Position numbers and translations under genes: made by a program
Part shown: one piece after another, positions 25,680 to 34,831 of the stretch
Layout: each line of letters begins with the position of its first letter
Position numbering within the stretch: the stretch's first letter is position 1
Notes under the pieces: model-generated
Seen by the model: only the letters and a program-made list of their open reading frames with translations
Told to the model about the DNA's origin: nothing
Databases searched by the model: none
DNA from: Streptomyces sp. SCL15-4
Lineage (GTDB): Bacteria > Actinomycetota > Actinomycetes > Streptomycetales > Streptomycetaceae
Assembly (NCBI RefSeq): GCF_033366695.1
Contig: NZ_JAOBTQ010000001.1
Coordinates: forward strand, 3,472,001 to 3,536,000
Length of the DNA: 64,000 nucleotides
Direction of reading: 5' to 3'

Positions 25680-27098
25680 TCACTCCGTGACGTGGAGCGG
25701 GTACCGGTTCGTCGTCACGCCGGCCGCCGTCACCACCTGGACGTCGACCGGGCCGGGCTCCACGTCGGCGGGTACGGGCACGGTCAGGGTGGTGTCCGTG
25801 GGGTTGCGGAAGCCGCCGGTGACGGGGATCAGCGGGACGTGGACGTCGACCGTGCCGATGCGGACGACCGTCCGGGAGAGCCGGTCGGCGCTCTGGGCGC
25901 CGGGCGGGACGAAGCCGCTGCCGCGGATCTCGATGTCGTCGCCGGTGCGGACCGGGCCGTCGAGGTCGCCGGGCTCCCGGGCGCGGACCACCGAGAGGAT
26001 CACCGGCCGGCCGCCCTCGGCGTACTTGCCGGCCAGATAGGTGGCCGCCGAGATCAGCACGACCACGGCCAGGCCCCAGGGCAGGTCGGGCAGCCGGTCG
26101 GGGCGGCGGGCCAGCCGGACGGCGGCGAACAGCAGGGCGACGGCGCCGACGGCGACGTACTGGATGTCGGTGAAGGCACCGCGGCCGGAGTCGTCGGTGA
26201 GCAGGTCGGCGGCGCGCGGGCGGTGGGCCGGCACCTTCTGCAGCCGTTGGGCGCGGACGCGCAGGACCACCACCCGGCGGACCAGGACGGCGATGCCGCA
26301 CACGACGGCGAGGACGGTCACCGCGCCCGCGCCGCGCGCCAGGCCGAGGCCGGCGATCAGCGCGTCGCGTTCGGCGGGGTCGGAGGCGGCGGCCAGGCGG
26401 ACGGCGAGCAGCAGGACGGCGTAGCCGATGAACAGCACCCAGCAGGCGGCGACGGTACGGGAGGTGGAGATGCGGTTGTCCTCGCCGATCAGCGGCGCGA
26501 GCGCTCCGCCGCGCGCCCGGTGGAGGAGGCAGGCGGCGGTCAGGGCGCCGGCGACGGCGAGCGCGGCGAGCAGGGCCGCGGTGCGGGCGCCGGTCCAGCC
26601 CGCGCCGGTCGCGGTGAGCGCCTCGGCGAGCAGCAGCACGGTGACCGCGCCCCACACCGCGCACACCGTGCGCGGCCACAGCCGGGCGAGCCGGACCGCG
26701 CCCTCGGCGCGGCCCCGTTCGGCGACGGCCTCGGCCCGCTGGGTCAGCTCCTCGGACACCCACTGGCGGGACGCCGGGGCCGAGTGCGCCACGGCCGCCG
26801 GCAGTCCCCGTCCGGCGGCTAACTCGTCGCGCCGGCGCAGGAACGCGGCGACGGCGCGCCGGTGCCCCTCCCGGGCACCGTGCGGGCAGTCCCCGCAGGC
26901 GCAGCCGCCCTCCTGGACGTCCCCGTCACCCGTGTCCTCCCCCGCCTCCCGCACCACCACGCCCGACCCCCGCCTTCCCCACGGCCCGCCGGCCCCGCCG
27001 ACGCCACCCGCGGCGCGCGCGACGATCCGGCAACTCCCCTGCGACGACAGCGCATTGTGCCGCACGGCTGGCTTCTCGGGGTGGCTGGTCCGGGTCAT
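25680..27098 (-). CDS. Multi-span membrane protein with C-terminal IPT/TIG-like domain
   Basis: This 472-residue protein has no family I can name. Near residue 65 is a cysteine cluster GGCACGDCPHG, then a charged helix. Six hydrophobic segments follow (about 145-350), then a beta-rich C-terminal 110 residues that reads like an IPT/TIG fold (IEIRGSGFVPPGAQ...VPVPADVEPGPVDVQV). The N-terminal 50 residues are poorly conserved in character and the true start may be further in. No ribosome site is clear at 27098. Confidence 0.6.
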   Translation of the reverse strand: MTRTSHPEKPAVRHNALSSQGSCRIVARAAGGVGGAGGPWGRRGSGVVVREAGEDTGDGDVQEGGCACGDCPHGAREGHRRAVAAFLRRRDELAAGRGLPAAVAHSAPASRQWVSEELTQRAEAVAERGRAEGAVRLARLWPRTVCAVWGAVTVLLLAEALTATGAGWTGARTAALLAALAVAGALTAACLLHRARGGALAPLIGEDNRISTSRTVAACWVLFIGYAVLLLAVRLAAASDPAERDALIAGLGLARGAGAVTVLAVVCGIAVLVRRVVVLRVRAQRLQKVPAHRPRAADLLTDDSGRGAFTDIQYVAVGAVALLFAAVRLARRPDRLPDLPWGLAVVVLISAATYLAGKYAEGGRPVILSVVRAREPGDLDGPVRTGDDIEIRGSGFVPPGAQSADRLSRTVVRIGTVDVHVPLIPVTGGFRNPTDTTLTVPVPADVEPGPVDVQVVTAAGVTTNRYPLHVTE

Positions 27099-27216
27099 GG
27101 CGGGTGAACCCGCCAGTCGCCGTGTTGACCCGGTCGCACCTCCCCGTGCCGGCGTGCGGTCACCACCCGTGCCGTCGCCGCGGTCGCGAAGGCCGGCCGG
27201 GCACCCGGCTCGTGCC

Positions 27217-28011
27217 TCAGCCGAGCAGGTCCGGTTCGGCGCGGCTGATGTCCTGCCACAGGGGCTGGTAGTTGATCCAGGCCACCAGGTCGCCGCCGAG
27301 CTGTTCGCGGGTGGCGACGGCCGCCTTGTGGTCGATGAGCACCGGCCGGCCCGCCGCCTTGGCCGTCAGCTGCACCTGGCAGGACCGCTCCAGGGACAGG
27401 AACCACCAGGCGGCGGCGTCCACCGAGTCGCCGACGGTGAGCAGCCCGTGGTTGCGCAGCACCAGCGCCTTGCGGGAGCCCAGCGCGGCGGCGATCCGGC
27501 GGCCCTCCCCGGCGTCGACGGTGATGCCGGTGTAGGCGTCGTAGAGGGCGAGGTCCTCGTAGAAGGCGCAGCTCTCCTGGGTGATGGGGTCGATCAGGTC
27601 GCCGAGGGCGGCGAGGGCGCGGCCGTACACGGAGTGGCAGTGGGCGACGGCGACGACGTCGGGGCGGGCGGCGTGCACCTGGGCGTGCACGGTGAACGCG
27701 GCCTGGTTGACGTGGTAGCGGCCCTCGACGACCTGCCCGTCCTGGTTGGCGAGGACCAGGTCGCTCACGGTGACGTGCTTGAACGGCATGCCGAACGGGT
27801 TGACCCAGAAGCAGTCGGTGTACTCCGGGTCCCGGGCCGTGATGTGCCCGGACACCCCGTCCTCGAAGCCGGCCCGTCCGAAGATCCGCAGGGCGCCCGC
27901 GAGCCGCTCCTTGCGGTGCCTGCGTTCGTCCTCGGCCGACTCGTGCATCGGCGGCATGGCGAACCGCAACCGGTCGGTGGGCAGCGGCAGGGGCGGGGTG
28001 GGCTCGTGCAC
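27217..28011 (-). CDS. Class II aldolase/adducin family protein
   Basis: This 264-residue protein has the zinc-dependent class II aldolase fold of fuculose-1-phosphate aldolase and ribulose-5-phosphate 4-epimerase. Visible motifs are GHITARDP, the zinc ligands in HCHSVYGRA and LRNHGLLTVG, and an acidic residue in CAFYEDLAL. The GTG at 28011 follows GGAGG at a 4-base spacing; an in-frame ATG lies about 20 codons in. The substrate is unknown. It is divergent from the flavin protein 139 bp away. Confidence 0.85.
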   Translation of the reverse strand: MHEPTPPLPLPTDRLRFAMPPMHESAEDERRHRKERLAGALRIFGRAGFEDGVSGHITARDPEYTDCFWVNPFGMPFKHVTVSDLVLANQDGQVVEGRYHVNQAAFTVHAQVHAARPDVVAVAHCHSVYGRALAALGDLIDPITQESCAFYEDLALYDAYTGITVDAGEGRRIAAALGSRKALVLRNHGLLTVGDSVDAAAWWFLSLERSCQVQLTAKAAGRPVLIDHKAAVATREQLGGDLVAWINYQPLWQDISRAEPDLLG

Positions 28012-28149
28012 AGAACCTCCAGCGGGGGACGGCGTACGGGCCGGAAAGTACCCCCGGTCGCGGCAAAAGGGCAGAGCCGGCCGGTAAAGATGATGTGCGC
28101 GGTGAATACCCGACAGAAGATGTCCGGATAGGGCGGCAGGCTGGCGCGT

Positions 28150-28617
28150 ATGAACTGGACAGCCTTCCGCACCGCCGCGCCCGAGCTGGCGGCCGTCACC
28201 GAGGAGCGCTTCGGCGCGTACCGGCACCACGTCCTGGCGACCCTGCGCCGCGACGGCTCGCCCCGCACCTGCGGTCTGGAGGTCCGCTTCCTGGGCGGCG
28301 AGCTGTGGCTCGGGATGATGCCGCGCTCCCTCAAGGCCCTGGACCTGCTGCGCGACCCGCGCTTCACCCTCCAGGCCAACCCCGGCGACGGCACGGACAT
28401 GGGCGGCGGCGACGTCCGGATCAGCGGGCGGGCGATCGAGGTCGGGGAGGGCCCGGCCAGGACCGCGTACGTGAAAGAGGTGGAACCGCCGCAGCCGTTC
28501 CACCTCTTCCGTACCGAGCTGACGGAGGTCGTCCGCACCCGCGTCGAGGACGACGCGTACCTGGTCGTCCAGGTCTGGAAGCCCGGTGAGGCCCTGCGCA
28601 CGCTCAGGCGTGCCTAG
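28150..28617 (+). CDS. Pyridoxamine 5'-phosphate oxidase-like flavin split-barrel protein
   Basis: This 155-residue protein has the FMN/F420-binding split-barrel fold: VLATLRRDGSPRTCGLEVRF, then a strand GELWLGMMPRSLKALDLLRDPR with the cofactor-phosphate Ser-Lys, and a C-terminal LVVQVWKPGE. Such proteins reduce small quinone-like or tetrapyrrole substrates or act as general flavin reductases; the substrate cannot be read from sequence. It ends 3 bp before the end of guaA. Confidence 0.8.
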   Translation: MNWTAFRTAAPELAAVTEERFGAYRHHVLATLRRDGSPRTCGLEVRFLGGELWLGMMPRSLKALDLLRDPRFTLQANPGDGTDMGGGDVRISGRAIEVGEGPARTAYVKEVEPPQPFHLFRTELTEVVRTRVEDDAYLVVQVWKPGEALRTLRRA

Positions 28618-28620
28618 GCC

Positions 28621-30201
28621 CTACTCCCACTCGATCGTCCCCGGGGGCTTGCTCGTCACGTCGAGCACGACCCGGTTGACGTCCCGGACCTCGTTGGTGA
28701 TCCGGGTCGAGATGCGGGCCAGCACGTCGTAGGGCAGCCGGGACCAGTCGGCGGTCATGGCGTCCTCGGAGGAGACCGGACGCAGCACGACGGGGTGGCC
28801 GTAGGTGCGGCCGTCACCCTGGACGCCCACGCTGCGGACGTCCGCGAGCAGGACCACCGGGCACTGCCAGATGTCGCGGTCCAGGCCGGCCGCGGTCAGT
28901 TCCTCGCGGGCGATGGCGTCGGCCTCGCGCAGCAGGTCCAGCCGCTCCTTCGTCACCTCGCCGACGATGCGGATGCCGAGGCCGGGGCCGGGGAAGGGCT
29001 GGCGCTGGACGATCTCGTCCGGCAGGCCCAGCTCCTTGCCGACCATGCGGACCTCGTCCTTGAACAGCTTGCGCAGCGGCTCGATGAGCTTGAACTCGAG
29101 GTCCTCGGGCAGGCCGCCGACGTTGTGGTGCGACTTGATGTTCGCGGTGCCGGTGCCGCCGCCGGACTCCACCACGTCCGGGTAGAGGGTGCCCTGGACC
29201 AGGAACTCCACGGCCGGGCCCTCGTCGGCGATGATCTCGGCCTGCGCCTGCTCGAAGACGCGGATGAACTCGCGGCCGATGATCTTCCGCTTCTCCTCGG
29301 GGTCGCTGACCCCGGCGAGCGCCTTCAGGAAGCGCTCCTCGGCGTCGACGACCTTCAGCTGCACGCCGGTGGCCGCGACGAAGTCCTTCTCGACCTGCTC
29401 GGTCTCGCCCTTGCGCATCAGGCCGTGGTCGACGTACACGCAGGTCAGCTGGGAGCCGATGGCCTTCTGCACGAGGGCGGCGGCGACGGCGGAGTCCACC
29501 CCGCCGGACAGGCCGCAGATCGCGCGCTTGTCGCCGACCAGCTCGCGGATGGCCTGGACCTGCTCGTCGATGACGTTGCCGGTGGTCCAGTCCGGCTTCA
29601 GCCCGGCACCGCGGTAGAGGAAGTGCTCCAGCACCTGCTGGCCGTGCGTGGAGTGCATGACCTCGGGGTGGTACTGGACGCCGTAGAGCTTCTTGTCGTC
29701 GTTCTCGAACGCGGCGACCGGGACGACGTCCGTGGAGGCGGTGACCGTGAAGCCCTCCGGCGCGGCGGAGCAGGCGTCACCGTGGGACATCCACACGTGC
29801 TGCTCCTCCGGGGTGCCCTCGAAGAGGGTGGAGGACGCCCGGGAGACGCGCAGGTCGGTGCGGCCGTACTCGCGGGCGCCGGTGTTGTCGACGGTGCCGC
29901 CGAGGACCTGCGCCATCAGCTGGAAGCCGTAGCACATGCCGAAGACGGGGACGCCGGCCTCGAAGAGTTCACGGTCGAGGCGGGGGGCGCCCTCCTCGTA
30001 CACCGACGAGGGACCGCCGGAGAGGATGATCGCCGCGGGCTTCTTGGCGAGCATGTCGCGGACCGGCATGGTGCTCGGCACGATCTCGCTGTAGACCCGC
30101 GCCTCGCGGACGCGACGGGCGATGAGCTGGGCGTACTGCGCGCCGAAGTCGACTACCAGGACGGTGTCGGGGGTGGCGGCAGACTGGGTCGCTGATGACA
30201 C
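28621..30201 (-). CDS. guaA: GMP synthase (glutamine-hydrolysing)
   Basis: This 526-residue enzyme makes GMP from XMP, glutamine and ATP. The N-terminal class I amidotransferase has the nucleophile Cys in GMCYGFQL and the His/Glu of the triad in QYHPEVMHS. The ATP-pyrophosphatase domain has the P-loop [10 protein letters not shown], and the C-terminal dimerisation domain ends KPPGTIEWE. Start: GTG at 30201 with AGAAGG 7 bases upstream, giving the normal length; longer frames run into the chorismate mutase leader region. Together with guaB in this window it completes the IMP to GMP route. Confidence 0.96.
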   Translation of the reverse strand: MSSATQSAATPDTVLVVDFGAQYAQLIARRVREARVYSEIVPSTMPVRDMLAKKPAAIILSGGPSSVYEEGAPRLDRELFEAGVPVFGMCYGFQLMAQVLGGTVDNTGAREYGRTDLRVSRASSTLFEGTPEEQHVWMSHGDACSAAPEGFTVTASTDVVPVAAFENDDKKLYGVQYHPEVMHSTHGQQVLEHFLYRGAGLKPDWTTGNVIDEQVQAIRELVGDKRAICGLSGGVDSAVAAALVQKAIGSQLTCVYVDHGLMRKGETEQVEKDFVAATGVQLKVVDAEERFLKALAGVSDPEEKRKIIGREFIRVFEQAQAEIIADEGPAVEFLVQGTLYPDVVESGGGTGTANIKSHHNVGGLPEDLEFKLIEPLRKLFKDEVRMVGKELGLPDEIVQRQPFPGPGLGIRIVGEVTKERLDLLREADAIAREELTAAGLDRDIWQCPVVLLADVRSVGVQGDGRTYGHPVVLRPVSSEDAMTADWSRLPYDVLARISTRITNEVRDVNRVVLDVTSKPPGTIEWE

Positions 30202-30294
30202 GGGGTGCCTTCTGGTGGTCGGGCGGGGGTCTGTGCTTCCGATTCTAACGGGGTGGCCGCCGGACCTTGGAATCCCGAAGACGGGCCGCCGTGG

Positions 30295-30300
30295 CATACT
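30295..30300 (+). promoter_or_regulatory. -10 box for the chorismate mutase leader transcript
   Basis: CATACT ends 7 bases before the ATG of the leader peptide, so the RNA should start at or next to that ATG. A matching -35 box is not obvious. Confidence 0.5.
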
Positions 30301-30306
30301 GACCGC

Positions 30307-30378
30307 ATGCGCAAGCACTCGACCTTCGTCTTTACCTATGGCACCCGGCCCGCCGGCTGCCATGGTCGTGCTGCTTGA
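30307..30378 (+). CDS. Leader peptide of an aromatic amino-acid attenuator
   Basis: This 23-codon frame begins [17 protein letters not shown] and ends with TGA at 30376-30378. It holds Phe-Val-Phe-Thr-Tyr in codons 7-11. It starts with an ATG right after a -10 box, so it is probably translated leaderless. A strong terminator hairpin begins 23 bp past its stop, and a chorismate mutase gene follows. Ribosome stalling at the Phe/Tyr codons when charged tRNA is scarce would prevent the terminator from forming. This is read from sequence layout, not from a described leader that I can name. Confidence 0.65.
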   Translation: MRKHSTFVFTYGTRPAGCHGRAA

Positions 30379-30400
30379 GCCAACCGCCAAGCGACTTCCC

Positions 30401-30433
30401 AGGCGCCCCGGGCCGACAAGGCCCGGGGCGCCT
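30401..30433 (+). terminator. Attenuator terminator upstream of chorismate mutase
   Basis: A perfect 14-bp stem (30401-30414 with 30420-30433) and loop GACAA are followed by GTCGTTT. It lies between the leader peptide and the structural gene, 57 bp before its ATG, which is the position of a transcription attenuator. Confidence 0.8.
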
Positions 30434-30490
30434 GTCGTTTACCGGGTTCGTCGCCCCAGGGCTTGCGTCATCCCGACCGAGGAGCCCCAC

Positions 30491-30748
30491 ATGACCACCA
30501 CCACCCCGGAAACGACCATCGCCGACGCGCGCGAGCGCATCGACGCGCTCGACGACCGGATCATCGGCCTGATCCAGGAGCGGATGGCCGTCTCCACCGT
30601 CGTCCAGCGGACCCGGATCGCCTCCGGCGGGCGGCGGGTGCACCTGTCCCGCGAGATGGAGATCCTCGCCCGCTACCGCGACGCCCTCGGCAAGCCCGGC
30701 ACCACCCTCGCCATGACCCTGCTGGAGCTGTGCCGGGGTCGCATCTGA
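30491..30748 (+). CDS. Chorismate mutase (AroQ type)
   Basis: This 85-residue all-alpha AroQ-class protein converts chorismate to prephenate, the branch point to Phe and Tyr. It is seen as ADARERIDALDDRIIGLIQERM (helix 1 with the Arg contact) and VHLSREMEILARYR further on. The ATG at 30491 has GAGGAG 6 bases upstream. The upstream attenuator with Phe/Tyr codons supports a biosynthetic role. It converges with the GMC oxidoreductase gene 530 bp away. Confidence 0.9.
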   Translation: MTTTTPETTIADARERIDALDDRIIGLIQERMAVSTVVQRTRIASGGRRVHLSREMEILARYRDALGKPGTTLAMTLLELCRGRI

Positions 30749-31143
30749 GTTCGGTCCCGCTCTCACCCGTACGGCGCCGTGACCGGCCCGCGCACCGCTT
30801 CGTTGAGGGTGTGTCCGTGCCAGCCAGGGGCGGGCGACAGCACCACGCGTGGCTCGCCGGAGCGATGAGGCGTACGGGTCGTGCCGTACGCCGTGGGACC
30901 TCGCTCCGGGGAAGTGGCCGGACGGCAGGGGACAGCAGCCCGGTCACGCGAGAGAACGGCCGGCTCCGGGGACGCCCGGGGCCGGCCGGCGGAAAACTCC
31001 GGACGGCACAGGACGCGGCGCCGGCCCCGGGCATGCGCCGCCGACCGAGCGAAGGGCCCCGCGGCCCCTCCGTCCCGCGCAGCCCTTCGGCGCGCCAGTC
31101 CCCGCCGCCGCCCTGCCGCCCGACAGCCGCCCCCACCAGTGAA

Positions 31144-31159
31144 TGTGACCGAGGTCACA
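31144..31159. promoter_or_regulatory. Crp-like palindrome in a convergent gap
   Basis: TGTGACCGAGGTCACA matches TGTGA-N6-TCACA exactly and also the Streptomyces GTG-N6-GNCAC pattern. It lies in the 530-bp gap (30749-31281) between two gene ends, where no promoter is expected. I see no well-supported protein gene on either side of it, so it may control an unannotated small RNA or be a chance match. Confidence 0.4.
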
Positions 31160-31234
31160 CAGAAAATCGGGCGCTTCGGAGCAACCCTTCCAGCTTTCCG
31201 CTGATCAAACCTGCCGGATCAAGAAACGGTGGGG

Positions 31235-31268
31235 CGGGACCTGCTTTCGGAGGGGGATGCAGGTCCCG
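31235..31268 (-). terminator. Terminator of the aldehyde dehydrogenase-GMC oxidoreductase operon
   Basis: A 10-bp stem (31235-31244 with 31259-31268), extendable outwards with mismatches, lies 14 bp beyond the oxidoreductase stop. Confidence 0.65.
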
Positions 31269-31281
31269 TCCGCCGTTGCGG

Positions 31282-33087
31282 TCACTTCTTCGGCGGCACC
31301 GCCGGCATCCCCAGGAACGGCAGCCGCAGCGCGCCGAACGCGTCCGCCGGCACCACCGGCGCCTTGGGCTCCACCGGCGCCAGCCGCTCGTACGCCGCTC
31401 CCTGCGCCGGCCGCGCGTCCTCCTCGCCCTTGTTCGGCCAGAACGACATCGCCCGCTCTGCCTGTGCGGTGATCGTCAGCGAGGGGTTCACGCCCAGGTT
31501 CGCCGAGACCGCGGAGCCGTCCACGACCGAGATGCCGGGGTGGCCGTAGAGCCGGTGGTAGGGGTCGATCACACCCGTCTGCGGGGAGTCGCCGATGGGG
31601 CAGCCGCCGAGGAAGTGCGCGGTGAGCGGGGTGCCCATCAGCTCGCCGACGTTGCTGCCGGCGAAGCCGTTGATCTCGGCGGCGAGCGCGGAGGCCGCCT
31701 CGGTGGCGGCCCTGATCTGCTTGGGGTTGGGCGCGCCGTGGCCCTGCCGGGCGGTGAGCAGGCCCCGGCCGGGCCCGGCCGGCTTCAGATAGGTGGTCAG
31801 CGAGTTGTCCAGGGACTGCATGACCAGGCCGATGATGGTGCGTTCCGACCAGCGCCGGTTGGACAGCGAGCGGGCGACCTGGACCGGGTGCCGGGCGGCG
31901 TTCGCCAGCCAGGCCAGCACGCGCGAGGAGCCCTCGGTGTAGGGCACCTGGAGGATGGACAGGCCGCCCATCGCGTTGGAGCCCTTGCCGTAGCGGACCG
32001 GCTCGATGTGGGTGTTCTCGTCCGGGTGGATCGAGGAGGTGATGGCGACGCCCTGGGTGAAGTCGGCCCGCGGCGCGCCGGTCGCCCGGCGGTAGCGGCG
32101 GTCGTCGGTCTGCGCGCCGACCAGCGCCTCGGAGTTGGTGCGGGTCAGGTCGCCGAGCCGTGGGGACAGATACGGCAGCTGGCGGCCCGCCTTCATGCGG
32201 TGCAGCAGGGTCTGGGTGCCGTAGGTGCCGGCCGCGAGGACGACCCGGCGGGCGGTGAGGATCCGGCCCTCGGCCTTCCGCCTCCGGTCCGTCGGCAGGG
32301 TCGCCACCGCGTAGCCGCCGCGCGAGTCGTCGGTGACGGAGACCACCGTGGTCATCGGGTGGACGACCGCGCCCGCTTTCTCGGCGAGGTGGAGGTAGTT
32401 CTCGTTGAGGGTGTTCTTCGCGCCGTGCCGGCAGCCGGTCATGCACTCGCCGCACTCGGTGCAGGCCCGCCGGTCGGGCCCGGCCCCGCCGAAGTAGGGG
32501 TCGGCGACCCGGCCGCCGGGCCCGGCCGTCGTCCGGCCGTCCGCGTCCTTGCCGTCCCCGAAGAACACGCCGACCGGTGCCATGTGGAAGGTGTCGCCGA
32601 CGCCCATCCGCCGGGCCGCCGCCTTCAGATGGACGTCGGACGGGGTCATGGTGGGGTTGAGCCGCACTCCGAGCATGCGCCGGGCCTGGTCGTAGTACGG
32701 CTTCAACTCCTCCTGCCAGTCGGTGATGTGCCGCCACTGGGGGTCGTCGAAGAAGGCCTTCGGCGGTGCGTAGAGGGTGTTGGCGTAGTTGAGCGAGCCG
32801 CCGCCGACGCCCGCGCCGGCCAGCACCATGACGTTGCCCAGCAGGTGGATGCGCTGGATGCCGTACATGCCGAGCCTGGGCGCCCAGAGGTAGTTCTTCA
32901 GGTCCCAGGAGTTCTTCGGGAGGGTGGCGCGGGTGAAGCGGCGGCCCGCTTCCAGTACGCCGACCTTGTAGCCCTTCTCGGTGAGCCGGAGGGCCGACAC
33001 CGAGCCGCCGAACCCCGAGCCGACGACGATCACGTCGTAGTCGTACCCGTCCTCGTCCCGGGTCTGGACAGACTGCTCCTGCGACAC
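31282..33087 (-). CDS. GMC-family oxidoreductase (cholesterol-oxidase-like)
   Basis: This 601-residue FAD enzyme has the N-terminal dinucleotide motif VVGSGFGGSV (about 21-30), GAGVGGGSLNYAN, and a mid-region cysteine motif CTECGECMTGCRHGAKNT. That motif is shared with the ChoD-like branch of actinobacterial GMC proteins. The C-terminal HFLGGCPIGDS...VVDGSAVSANLGVNPSLT completes the FAD site. It probably oxidises a sterol-like or other lipophilic alcohol. It follows the aldehyde dehydrogenase gene by 60 bp, suggesting stepwise alcohol-aldehyde-acid oxidation. There is no signal peptide, unlike secreted cholesterol oxidases. Confidence 0.85.
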   Translation of the reverse strand: MSQEQSVQTRDEDGYDYDVIVVGSGFGGSVSALRLTEKGYKVGVLEAGRRFTRATLPKNSWDLKNYLWAPRLGMYGIQRIHLLGNVMVLAGAGVGGGSLNYANTLYAPPKAFFDDPQWRHITDWQEELKPYYDQARRMLGVRLNPTMTPSDVHLKAAARRMGVGDTFHMAPVGVFFGDGKDADGRTTAGPGGRVADPYFGGAGPDRRACTECGECMTGCRHGAKNTLNENYLHLAEKAGAVVHPMTTVVSVTDDSRGGYAVATLPTDRRRKAEGRILTARRVVLAAGTYGTQTLLHRMKAGRQLPYLSPRLGDLTRTNSEALVGAQTDDRRYRRATGAPRADFTQGVAITSSIHPDENTHIEPVRYGKGSNAMGGLSILQVPYTEGSSRVLAWLANAARHPVQVARSLSNRRWSERTIIGLVMQSLDNSLTTYLKPAGPGRGLLTARQGHGAPNPKQIRAATEAASALAAEINGFAGSNVGELMGTPLTAHFLGGCPIGDSPQTGVIDPYHRLYGHPGISVVDGSAVSANLGVNPSLTITAQAERAMSFWPNKGEEDARPAQGAAYERLAPVEPKAPVVPADAFGALRLPFLGMPAVPPKK

Positions 33088-33147
33088 GTGCTCTCCTCGG
33101 TGAGAACGGGTGCTTGCGAACGGGTGCTTCTGCGCGGAACGGGGCCT

Positions 33148-34761
33148 TCAGCGGAACCGGAAGGCCTTCATCAGGCGCAGGCTCGTGCTCATGAACCGGG
33201 CGTACGCCTCGTCGTCCATGCCCAGCGAGGGCGCCATCGGCAGCAGCCGCTGCCGGGCGACCGTCTGGGCCTCCGTGTACTTGAGGATGCCCTCGGAGCC
33301 GTGGCGGCGGCCGAGGCCGGAGTCCTTCATGCCGCCCATCGGGGACTGGACGCTGCCGTAGGCGGGGGCGTAGCCCTCGTTGACGTTGACGGTGCCGGTG
33401 CGCAGGCGGGCCGCGATGTCCCGGCCGCGGCGGGCGTTCGCCGTCCACACGGACGCGTTCAGGCCGTACGGCGTGGCGTTGGCGCGCGCCACGGCCTCGT
33501 CGTCGGTGGTGAACCGGTAGACGGAGACGACCGGTCCGAAGGTCTCCTCCTCGCAGACGGCCATGGCGGGCTCGACGCCCTCCAGGATGGTGGGCTCGAA
33601 GAAGTACGGGCCGATGTCCGGACGGGCCACCCCGCCCGCGACCACCTTCGCGCCCTTGGCGACGGCCTCCTCGACGTGCCGCTCGACGGTCTCCAGCTGC
33701 CGTTCGCCCACCAGCGAGCCCATGTCGGCGCCGTAGGCGAGGGAGTTGCCGAGCCGCATGGCCTTGGTGCGGGCGGCGAACCGCTCCAGGAAGGCGTCGG
33801 CGACGGACTCGTGGACGTACAGCCGCTCGATGGAGATGCACAGCTGGCCGGCGGAGGAGAAGCAGGCGCGGACGGCACCGGCGGCGGCCTTCTCGATGTC
33901 GGCGTCGTCGAGCACCAGCATGGCGTTCTTGCCGCCGAGTTCGAGGGAGACGCCGACCAGGCGGGAGGCGGCGCCGACGGCGACCTCGCGGCCGGTGCGG
34001 GTGGAGCCGGTGAAGGAGACGTAGTCGGCGTGCCGGACCAGTTCGGGGCCGACGACCGGGCCCTCGCCGAGGACGACCTGGAAGACGCCTTCCGGCAGCC
34101 CGGCCTCGATCAGCAGGTCCCGCGCCCACAGCGCGGTGAGGCAGGTCTCCGTGTCGGGCTTCATCACCACGGCGTTGCCCGCGACGAAGGCGGGCAGCGC
34201 GTCGCCGACGGACAGCTCCAGCGGGTAGTTCCAGGGAGCGATCTGGCCCACGACCCCGCGCGGGTGGCGCAGTTCGGTGACCTTCGTCAGGGCCGGGACG
34301 GCACCCGCGTGCCGCTTGGGCCGCAGATAGGCGGCGGCGCGGCGGCCGTAGTGCCGGGCGGCGACGGCGACGGCCTGGACCTCCTCGTGCGCGTGCAGCC
34401 GCGCCTTGCCGGTCTCCAGCTGGATCAGGTCCAGGACTTCGGCCTGCCGCTCCAGCACCAGGTCGTGGAAGCGCAGCAGCACGGCGGCGCGCTGCCGTAC
34501 CGGGGTCGCCGCCCACACGGTCTGGGCGGCGCGGGCCGCCGCGAAGGCGTCGCGGACGTCGTCCGGGGTGGACTCGGGCAGGTCGGCCAGCTTCTCGCCG
34601 GTGAACGGGGTGTGGTTCGCGGTACGGCCGGAGCCCGCGACGCCCTTGGTGAGCCGGGCCACCAGCTGCGGGGTGACCACGTCGGCGGCGGTACGGGCGC
34701 CCTCGGGAGCGGGCGCGAGCGGGTTGGTACCGGCGATGTCCGGGGCCTGCGTGTCCGTCAT
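33148..34761 (-). CDS. NAD(P)-dependent aldehyde dehydrogenase (succinate-semialdehyde type)
   Basis: This is a 537-residue aldehyde dehydrogenase. Motifs are QIAPWNYPLEL (cofactor), FTGSTRTGREV, the general base Glu in LELGGKN (about 273), the nucleophile Cys308 in SSAGQLCIS and EETFGPVVSVY. It resembles the succinate-semialdehyde dehydrogenase (NADP) branch, but substrate calls from sequence are weak. It is the first gene of an operon with the GMC oxidoreductase. A 24-bp palindrome and a TACC-N4-GGTA repeat lie in its upstream region. Confidence 0.87.
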   Translation of the reverse strand: MTDTQAPDIAGTNPLAPAPEGARTAADVVTPQLVARLTKGVAGSGRTANHTPFTGEKLADLPESTPDDVRDAFAAARAAQTVWAATPVRQRAAVLLRFHDLVLERQAEVLDLIQLETGKARLHAHEEVQAVAVAARHYGRRAAAYLRPKRHAGAVPALTKVTELRHPRGVVGQIAPWNYPLELSVGDALPAFVAGNAVVMKPDTETCLTALWARDLLIEAGLPEGVFQVVLGEGPVVGPELVRHADYVSFTGSTRTGREVAVGAASRLVGVSLELGGKNAMLVLDDADIEKAAAGAVRACFSSAGQLCISIERLYVHESVADAFLERFAARTKAMRLGNSLAYGADMGSLVGERQLETVERHVEEAVAKGAKVVAGGVARPDIGPYFFEPTILEGVEPAMAVCEEETFGPVVSVYRFTTDDEAVARANATPYGLNASVWTANARRGRDIAARLRTGTVNVNEGYAPAYGSVQSPMGGMKDSGLGRRHGSEGILKYTEAQTVARQRLLPMAPSLGMDDEAYARFMSTSLRLMKAFRFR

Positions 34762-34795
34762 GACGCGCAGGGTATGCCGCGGCGCGGCCTTTGTG

Positions 34796-34807
34796 TACCC
34801 GTCGGTA
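34796..34807. promoter_or_regulatory. TetR-like half-site repeat upstream of the aldehyde dehydrogenase
   Basis: TACC-N4-GGTA on the minus strand (TACCGACGGGTA) lies 35 bp upstream of the ATG, where the promoter should be. Such repeats are common TetR-family operators; the factor is unknown. Confidence 0.3.
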
Positions 34808-34831
34808 ACGCGGATTCACCGACCGCTCACA

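Noticed and set aside
28795..30195. Long plus-strand open frame opposite guaA
   Set aside because: It is the antisense shadow of guaA in GC-rich DNA: Asp/Val/Gly/Leu-rich sequence, no ribosome site and no family features.
30763..31158. Minus-strand 131-codon frame in the gap after chorismate mutase
   Set aside because: Arg/Ala/Gly-rich sequence with no domain features and no ribosome site.
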